NCBI GenBank assembly: GCA_030040235.1
Contig: JASHUC010000038.1
Coordinates: forward strand, 1-9,498
Origin: Gammaproteobacteria bacterium
Lineage (GTDB): Bacteria; Pseudomonadota; Gammaproteobacteria; Steroidobacterales; Steroidobacteraceae
Length of the DNA: 9,498 nt
Reading direction: 5' to 3'
Position numbers and translations under genes: made by a program. Under the pieces are notes generated by a model, which saw only the letters and a list, made by a program, of their open reading frames with translations, did not search any database and was not told the DNA's origin. Positions 5,986-9,498 of this stretch are shown here, one piece after another; positions within the stretch are counted from its first letter, which is position 1; each line of letters starts with the position of its first letter.

Positions 5986-6726
5986 TCATGCTTCGATCCA
6001 GACGAGCGCCGCCATCCGGCCGCAACGTCCGTCACGCCGGTAGGAGAAGAACCGCTCCGCGTCCGTGAACGTGCACCAGCGGCCGCCGTAGAGCTCGCGC
6101 ATCCCGAGGGCCTCCAGCCGCTCGCGCGCAAGCCCCGCGAGGTCGCACTGCCAGCGACCCCGGGCGTTGGGGGCGAATGCGTGGCCCGAACCCGGGAAGG
6201 CGGCACGCACCTCGTCCCCGACCTCGAAATGTGTAGCCCCGATTCCGGGGCCCAGCCAGGCGATGAGGTCGGCGGGCGTCGCACCGAGCGTTTGGAGGGC
6301 ACCGACGGTCGCCTCGAGCACGCCCGAGGCAAGGCCGCGCCAGCCGGCATGAGCCGCGCCCACGGCGGACCCGTCCCGCGCTGCGAACAGCACGGGAATG
6401 CAATCGGCGACCTGAATGGCGCAGATCCGCCCCGGCTCGCCCGTCACGGCGGCGTCGGCCCGCAAATCGACGACCGTATCAACCGCCGCCAATCTCACGA
6501 CCCCGGTTCCGTGCACCTGATTCAGCCACGCGGGCTCGGCGGGAAGCTCGAGCGCGCGGCTCAGGCGCCTGCGGTTTTCGAGCACCGCGTCGGGCGCATC
6601 TCCGGTGTGCAGCGCCAGGTTGAGCGTCTCGAACGGCGGCTCGCTCACCCCACCCCGGCGCAGCGTAAACGCGGCGCGCACACCCGGTGGGGTCGGCCAA
6701 TCTGGCCTGAGGGTCTCGAGGTCCAT
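5986..6726 (-). CDS. pgeF: PgeF / YfiH (DUF152, laccase-domain) protein
   Basis: Seen: 246 residues, the usual length. LNQVHGTGV (68-76) has H72; QVADCIPVLFA (105-115) has C109; GAAHAGWRGLASGVLEATV (123-141) has H126; LGPGIGATHFEVGDEV (158-173) and ERFFSYRRDGRCGRMAALVWI (224-244, quoted in part) complete the family pattern. Known: the two His and one Cys form the metal site. Members were first called multicopper polyphenol oxidases. E. coli PgeF (YfiH) prevents misincorporation in peptidoglycan by removing faulty UDP-MurNAc-dipeptides, and related proteins act on purine nucleosides. So the precise substrate here is open. In E. coli it lies directly between rluD and clpB; here TA-type genes sit on both sides. 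The ATG at 6726 is preceded by a short AGG and a -10-like TATGCT at 6740-6735. Confidence 0.93.
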   Translation of the reverse strand: MDLETLRPDWPTPPGVRAAFTLRRGGVSEPPFETLNLALHTGDAPDAVLENRRRLSRALELPAEPAWLNQVHGTGVVRLAAVDTVVDLRADAAVTGEPGRICAIQVADCIPVLFAARDGSAVGAAHAGWRGLASGVLEATVGALQTLGATPADLIAWLGPGIGATHFEVGDEVRAAFPGSGHAFAPNARGRWQCDLAGLARERLEALGMRELYGGRWCTFTDAERFFSYRRDGRCGRMAALVWIEA

Positions 6727-6778
6727 TGCAGCCTAGCATATCCGCCGACGGGGCAATCCGGGACGACCCCGGTGTGGC

Positions 6779-6817
6779 TCGACGCCGCGCATCCCGGCAC
6801 CGATACTCCGTGTATCG
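6779..6817 (+). promoter_or_regulatory. Candidate promoter and operator for the AbrB/CopG-like pair
   Basis: Seen: inverted repeat CGATAC-TCCGT-GTATCG (6801-6817), 6-base arms and a 5-base spacer, ending 20 bases before the GTG start at 6838. A weak promoter fits over it: -35 TCGACG (6779-6784), 17-base spacer, -10 GATACT (6802-6807), each 4 of 6 to consensus. Inference: the AbrB-type product could bind the repeat and block its own promoter, as other antitoxins do. Confidence 0.45.
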
Positions 6818-6837
6818 ACGACGGCAGTGAGGCGTCC

Positions 6838-7050
6838 GTGAAGACAGCCAAGATATTCAAGCGCGGCAACAGCCAGGCGGTGCGCTTACCCAAGGAGTTT
6901 CGGTTCGCGGGCGACGAGGTGCAGATCAAGCGCTCTGGAGCCGGCGTCCTTCTGCTACCGAGCAAGTTGACTTACGAGCAGATCATGGCCGTGATTGAGC
7001 GCTTTCACGGCCCCATTGAACGGCAGCAGCCGGAGACCGACGGCCAGTGA
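6838..7050 (+). CDS. AbrB/MazE-type (VapB-like) antitoxin, no toxin beside it
   Basis: Seen: 70 residues from a GTG at 6838: MKTAKIFKRGNSQAVRLPKE, then FRFAGDEVQIKRSGAGVLLL and a short tail with TYEQIMAVIERF. The KIFKRGNSQAVRLPKEFRF string is the swapped-hairpin AbrB DNA-binding motif of VapB antitoxins. Known: these normally precede a vapC gene by a few bases and repress the pair. Here the next gene, 13 bases downstream, encodes a CopG-like protein instead, and no PIN, RelE or MazF-like protein can be read nearby on either strand. The frame stays open upstream to 6181, but only because it runs antisense to pgeF; the GTG fits the family start exactly. It lies between pgeF and rluD, opposite to both. 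It may be an orphan after toxin loss, or part of an unusual pair. Confidence 0.85.
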   Translation: MKTAKIFKRGNSQAVRLPKEFRFAGDEVQIKRSGAGVLLLPSKLTYEQIMAVIERFHGPIERQQPETDGQ

Positions 7051-7063
7051 GGCTCTGACGAGC

Positions 7064-7264
7064 ATGAAGGACGAATACGATTTTTCGAAAGGTACGCGCG
7101 GAAAGTTCTACCGCAAGGACGCGGTCATCGATATACCGGTGTACCTGGATCCGGAAGTCCGCGGTTTCCTCACCGAGCGCGCCAGGGCGAAGGGCGTCGA
7201 AGTCAACCAGCTCGTCAATGACCTGCTCAAGCGGGACATTGCGCTCATCGAAGCGGCGAGCTGA
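7064..7264 (+). CDS. Small CopG/BrnA-like (ribbon-helix-helix) putative antitoxin
   Basis: Seen: 66 residues: MKDEYDFSKGTRGKFYRKDA, then VIDIPVYLDPEVRGFLTERA and RAKGVEVNQLVNDLLKRDIALIEAAS (the last quoted over two parts of the chain: 41-60 and 61-66). The EYDFSKGxRGKFY opening followed by a strand (IDIPVYLD) and two helices (PEVRGFLTERARAKG, EVNQLVNDLLKRDI) looks like ribbon-helix-helix antitoxins of the CopG/BrnA kind. Known: such proteins usually pair with a BrnT/RelE-fold toxin, BrnT being encoded just before BrnA. Neither is found here: the gene before is AbrB-like and the 115 bases after it hold no gene. The start ATG at 7064 lies 13 bases after the upstream stop, so the two are likely one transcript. 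Family assignment is by pattern and is moderately sure; function is not known. Confidence 0.7.
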   Translation: MKDEYDFSKGTRGKFYRKDAVIDIPVYLDPEVRGFLTERARAKGVEVNQLVNDLLKRDIALIEAAS

Positions 7265-7342
7265 ATCGACCTACGCGGGTCGCCCTTCCGGTCCTGTCGA
7301 TATCGAAATCAGTGACTGGGCCCGCAGTTCTTGAGGGCAGGT

Positions 7343-7357
7343 CGGCTCTGCGAGCCG
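7343..7357 (+). terminator. Short hairpin between CopG-like gene and rluD
   Basis: Seen: CGGCTC-TGC-GAGCCG, a perfect 6-bp stem with a 3-base loop, followed on the plus strand by GTTTGG... with only three Ts. It lies in the 115-base gap (7265-7379) between two convergent genes, the right place for a terminator. The rest of that gap shows no gene or RNA motif that I recognise. Confidence 0.35.
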
Positions 7358-7379
7358 TTTGGCCTCACCCGGGACCCCG

Positions 7380-8342
7380 TCAGCGCTTGCTGTCCTGATC
7401 CTCCTCGAGCGCCGCAACGAGCTCGCGCAAATCGCTCGGCAGTGGCGCCTCCCACTCGAGCATGTTCCCGGTCTCGGGGTGTGCGAGCCTCAGGCGTATG
7501 GCATGGAGCGCCTGGCGCTTGAAGGAGGTGAGGGCCGCGAGGAGCGCCGGACTGCTTGCCGGCGGAATGCGCCGCCTTCCTCCGTACACCGGATCGCCGA
7601 CGATCGGGTAGCCGATGTGGGCGAGGTGCACGCGGATCTGGTGGGTGCGGCCGGTCTCGAGGCTCGCCTCGACGAGCGTATGGGCCCGGAAACGACGTAC
7701 GACCCGCAGATGGGTCACCGCCGGACGGCCATCGCTTCGCACGGTCATCCGGGTACGGAGGGTTCGGTGGCGCCCGATCGGCTCATCGACCGTGCGCCCA
7801 CCGGTCATCACGCCGGTGCAGATCGCCTGATAGCGCCGCTCGATCTGCCGCGCGGCGAGTGCAGCGACCAGACGCGTGTGGGCCTCGAGGGTGCGCGCGA
7901 CCACCAGCAATCCGCTCGTGTCGCGATCGAGCCGGTGCACGAGACCGCTGCGCGGCACGCGCGCCAGGCCGGGGTCGAGGGCAAGCAGAGCATTTTGCAG
8001 CGTGTGCGCGGGATTACCCGCACCGGGATGCACGATGAGCCCCGCGGGCTTATTGACCACGAAAATCGCCGGGTCCCCGAACACCACATCGACGGGCAGG
8101 TCCTCGGGCCCGATGGACGATTCGGCCGGCAGCCGCGCCTCGATCTGCACGTGCTCGCCGCCGAGGACCTTGTCGCGCGCCCGCGGAATGCGCCCCTCGA
8201 CACGCACCGCCCCGATATCGATCCAGCTCCTCAGTCGAGCGCGCGAATAGGCGGGCAGCGCGCGCGCCAGCGCCTGATCGAGCCGCAGCCCCGCGAGGGC
8301 GGCAGGCAGGATGATCTCGTGCGTTCGGAACTCTTCGCTCAC
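7380..8342 (-). CDS. rluD: 23S rRNA pseudouridine synthase RluD
   Basis: Seen: 320 residues from a GTG at 8342, close to the 326 of E. coli RluD. An S4 RNA-binding domain covers about 17-65 (GLRLDQALARALPAYSRARL, then IDIGAVRVEG). The catalytic domain has NKPAGLIVHPG (97-107), HRLDRDTSGLLVVA (136-149) with the catalytic aspartate D139, and LETGRTHQIRVHLAHIGYPI (228-247), then GDPVYGG. Known: RluD makes pseudouridines at 1911, 1915 and 1917 in helix 69 of 23S rRNA, needed for normal ribosome assembly and termination. RluA/RluC relatives share these motifs, but the adjacency to bamD and pgeF supports RluD. The frame is open far upstream only as antisense of bamD; GTG gives the correct N-terminus, though no clear Shine-Dalgarno precedes it. 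Divergent from bamD with an 81-base gap. Confidence 0.93.
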   Translation of the reverse strand: MSEEFRTHEIILPAALAGLRLDQALARALPAYSRARLRSWIDIGAVRVEGRIPRARDKVLGGEHVQIEARLPAESSIGPEDLPVDVVFGDPAIFVVNKPAGLIVHPGAGNPAHTLQNALLALDPGLARVPRSGLVHRLDRDTSGLLVVARTLEAHTRLVAALAARQIERRYQAICTGVMTGGRTVDEPIGRHRTLRTRMTVRSDGRPAVTHLRVVRRFRAHTLVEASLETGRTHQIRVHLAHIGYPIVGDPVYGGRRRIPPASSPALLAALTSFKRQALHAIRLRLAHPETGNMLEWEAPLPSDLRELVAALEEDQDSKR

Positions 8343-8374
8343 GGCGCGGTCGAGGTTGCCATCAGCCGATTGGC

Positions 8375-8380
8375 TATACT
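8375..8380 (+). promoter_or_regulatory. -10 box candidate for bamD
   Basis: Seen: TATACT, 5 of 6 to the sigma-70 -10 consensus, in the 81-base gap between divergent rluD and bamD, 43 bases before the bamD ATG. TTGCCA at 8356-8361 resembles a -35 box but is only 13 bases away, too close. GAGGG at 8408-8412 may be the ribosome site, 11 bases before the ATG. Confidence 0.4.
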
Positions 8381-8423
8381 GCGCGATCCACAGGACGGGA
8401 ATCCATCGAGGGCCGCTAATCTC

Positions 8424-9281
8424 ATGCTTGCGACAGAAGCCACCCCGGGCGCTCCGTGGCGCCTTTCGCCCCCCGCAGCACCCAAGGCCCACAGCCGCGC
8501 GTGGCTGGGCATCACCCTCATCGTGTGCCTCTTCGGGGTGCTCGCGGCCGGCTGCCACTCGGAGGATAAAAAACTCGCCAAGGCCAGTCCCGAGGTGCTC
8601 TACAAAGAGGCGCACAAGCGGCTCAACAATTACGACTACAACGGCGCCATCAAGATCTACGAGCAGCTGGCGGCGCGCTTTCCGTTCACGGACGAAGCGC
8701 GCCAGGCGCGACTCGATCTGATCTACGCGTACTACAAGAAGGGCGAGGCCGATTCCGCCACCGACGCGGCGGACACCTTCATCCGCGAGAATCCGACCCA
8801 CCCGCGCGTGGACTATGCCTGGTATGTGAAGGGACTCGTGAACTTCGACAAATCGCCGAACGCGATCGAGCACCTGTTCCACGCCGATCTCACCAAGCGT
8901 CCGCCGACCAACGCCCGCAAGTCATTCGACGCGTTCCGCACCGTCGTCGAGCAATACCCGAAGAGTGAGTACGCTCACGATGCCCTCGAGCGCATGATCT
9001 ACCTGCGCAACCGCCTGGCCGATTACGACGTGCACGTCGCCGACTACTACATGCGCCGCGGCGCGTGGGTCGGGGCTGCCGACCGCGCCAACGAATGCAT
9101 CCAGGATTACGACGGCGCCCCGGCAGTTCGCGACGCACTTCTCATCATGGTGCAGGCGTACGACAAGCTCGGCCTGAAGCAGCGGGCGGCGCAGGCGCAG
9201 GCCGTCTACGACTTCAATTTCGCCAACGTCCCGGACACCCGCAAGCCCGCCCGCAAGAAGCACTGGTGGAAGTTCTGGTAG
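8424..9281 (+). CDS. bamD: Outer-membrane assembly lipoprotein BamD
   Basis: Seen: 285 residues. A signal peptide with hydrophobic core GITLIVCLFGVLAAGC (29-44) ends in the lipobox LAAGC, so C44 would be lipidated. Then come TPR-like helical repeats: EVLYKEAHKRLNNYDYNGAI, YEQLAARFPFTDEARQARLD, YYKKGEADSATDAADTFIRE, ADYYMRRGAWVGAADRANEC. The C-terminus is basic and tryptophan-rich (KKHWWKFW). Known: BamD (formerly YfiO/ComL) is the essential lipoprotein partner of BamA that recognises outer-membrane protein C-termini in the periplasm. It is somewhat longer than the 245 residues of E. coli, partly through 27 residues before the signal core. No alternative ATG lies between, so I keep the ATG at 8424. 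Divergent from rluD as in E. coli; convergent with nadE, 31 bases apart. Confidence 0.95.
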   Translation: MLATEATPGAPWRLSPPAAPKAHSRAWLGITLIVCLFGVLAAGCHSEDKKLAKASPEVLYKEAHKRLNNYDYNGAIKIYEQLAARFPFTDEARQARLDLIYAYYKKGEADSATDAADTFIRENPTHPRVDYAWYVKGLVNFDKSPNAIEHLFHADLTKRPPTNARKSFDAFRTVVEQYPKSEYAHDALERMIYLRNRLADYDVHVADYYMRRGAWVGAADRANECIQDYDGAPAVRDALLIMVQAYDKLGLKQRAAQAQAVYDFNFANVPDTRKPARKKHWWKFW

Positions 9282-9312
9282 CCGGCCGGGGCACGAGATC
9301 CCGCCTGGCGCC

Positions 9313-9498
9313 CTAGCGCCGGTACCCGTTCGTGATCGGGTAGCGCCAGTCGCGCCCGAAGGCGCGGCGGCTCACCCGCACCCCGGGCGGTGCCTGCCGT
9401 CGCTTGTATTCGTTGCGTTTGACCAGATCGAGCACCCGCCCCACGGTGGCACGATCGAATCCGCGCGCTTCGATCTCATCGACCGACAGATCCTCTTC
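9313..9498 (-). CDS. nadE: Glutamine-dependent NAD+ synthetase, C-terminal end (cut by window edge)
   Basis: Seen: the last 61 codons before a TAG at 9315-9313. The peptide ends with [20 protein letters not shown] (residues 19-38 of the visible part), [22 protein letters not shown] and a final Arg. Known: the [12 protein letters not shown] and [11 protein letters not shown] strings are typical of the extreme C-terminus of bacterial NadE with the glutaminase domain, which makes NAD+ from deamido-NAD, ATP and glutamine. The start and catalytic regions lie beyond 9498, so whether the N-terminal glutaminase domain is present cannot be seen here. Convergent with bamD. Confidence 0.9.
   Translation of the reverse strand, partial: EEDLSVDEIEARGFDRATVGRVLDLVKRNEYKRRQAPPGVRVSRRAFGRDWRYPITNGYRR

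Noticed and set aside
7298..7305. CGATATCG palindrome after the CopG-like gene, similar to the CGATAC/GTATCG arms upstream
   Set aside because: Only 8 bases and located downstream of the gene; too short to claim a module boundary or binding site.
7359..8423. Upstream extension of the bamD frame antisense to rluD
   Set aside because: The lipoprotein signal starts after 8424; upstream residues are low-complexity antisense of rluD. The mirror extension of rluD to 8882 over bamD is rejected for the same reason.
9282..9312. Possible terminator between convergent bamD and nadE
   Set aside because: Only short, interrupted GGG/CCC pairings and no T-run on either strand.

Overview
This is a GC-rich stretch of bacterial chromosome made mostly of core genes. 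It contains no rRNA, tRNA, CRISPR array, transposase or phage gene that I can see. The block bamD <-> rluD - pgeF - clpB is the arrangement known from Gammaproteobacteria such as E. coli and Pseudomonas. fmdB - DUF502 - aspS is also a familiar proteobacterial cluster. With the high GC content this suggests a gammaproteobacterium, or a close relative, probably environmental. That placement is inference; the sequence alone does not name a species.

Layout, left to right. Positions 1-324 hold the 5' end of aspS (minus). 413-1111 is a Phd/VapC-type toxin-antitoxin (TA) pair (minus) with its own near-consensus promoter and a perfect 9-bp-arm palindrome at 1127-1173. 1193-2448 holds a DUF502 membrane protein and an FmdB-type zinc-ribbon protein, joined by a GTGA start/stop overlap. 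2526-5117 is clpB (minus), with a clear heat-shock (sigma-32-type) promoter at 5150-5177. 5294-5970 is a second Phd/VapC-type TA pair (plus), divergent from clpB. 5986-6726 is pgeF (minus). 6838-7264 holds two small antitoxin-like genes (plus), one AbrB/MazE-type and one CopG/BrnA-like, with no recognisable toxin. 7380-8342 is rluD (minus). 8424-9281 is bamD (plus), and 9313-9498 is the 3' end of nadE (minus).

The core genes do housekeeping work: tRNA charging, protein disaggregation, 23S rRNA pseudouridylation, clean-up of faulty muropeptides, outer-membrane protein assembly and NAD synthesis. The notable pattern is that three separate TA-like insertions sit in consecutive junctions of this otherwise conserved core order: DUF502/aspS, clpB/pgeF and pgeF/rluD. 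Each has an inverted repeat just upstream of its antitoxin gene, as expected for autorepressed TA operons. I see no convincing entirely new system. The best candidates for a second look are the toxin-less AbrB + CopG-like pair and the accumulation of TA modules in this block.
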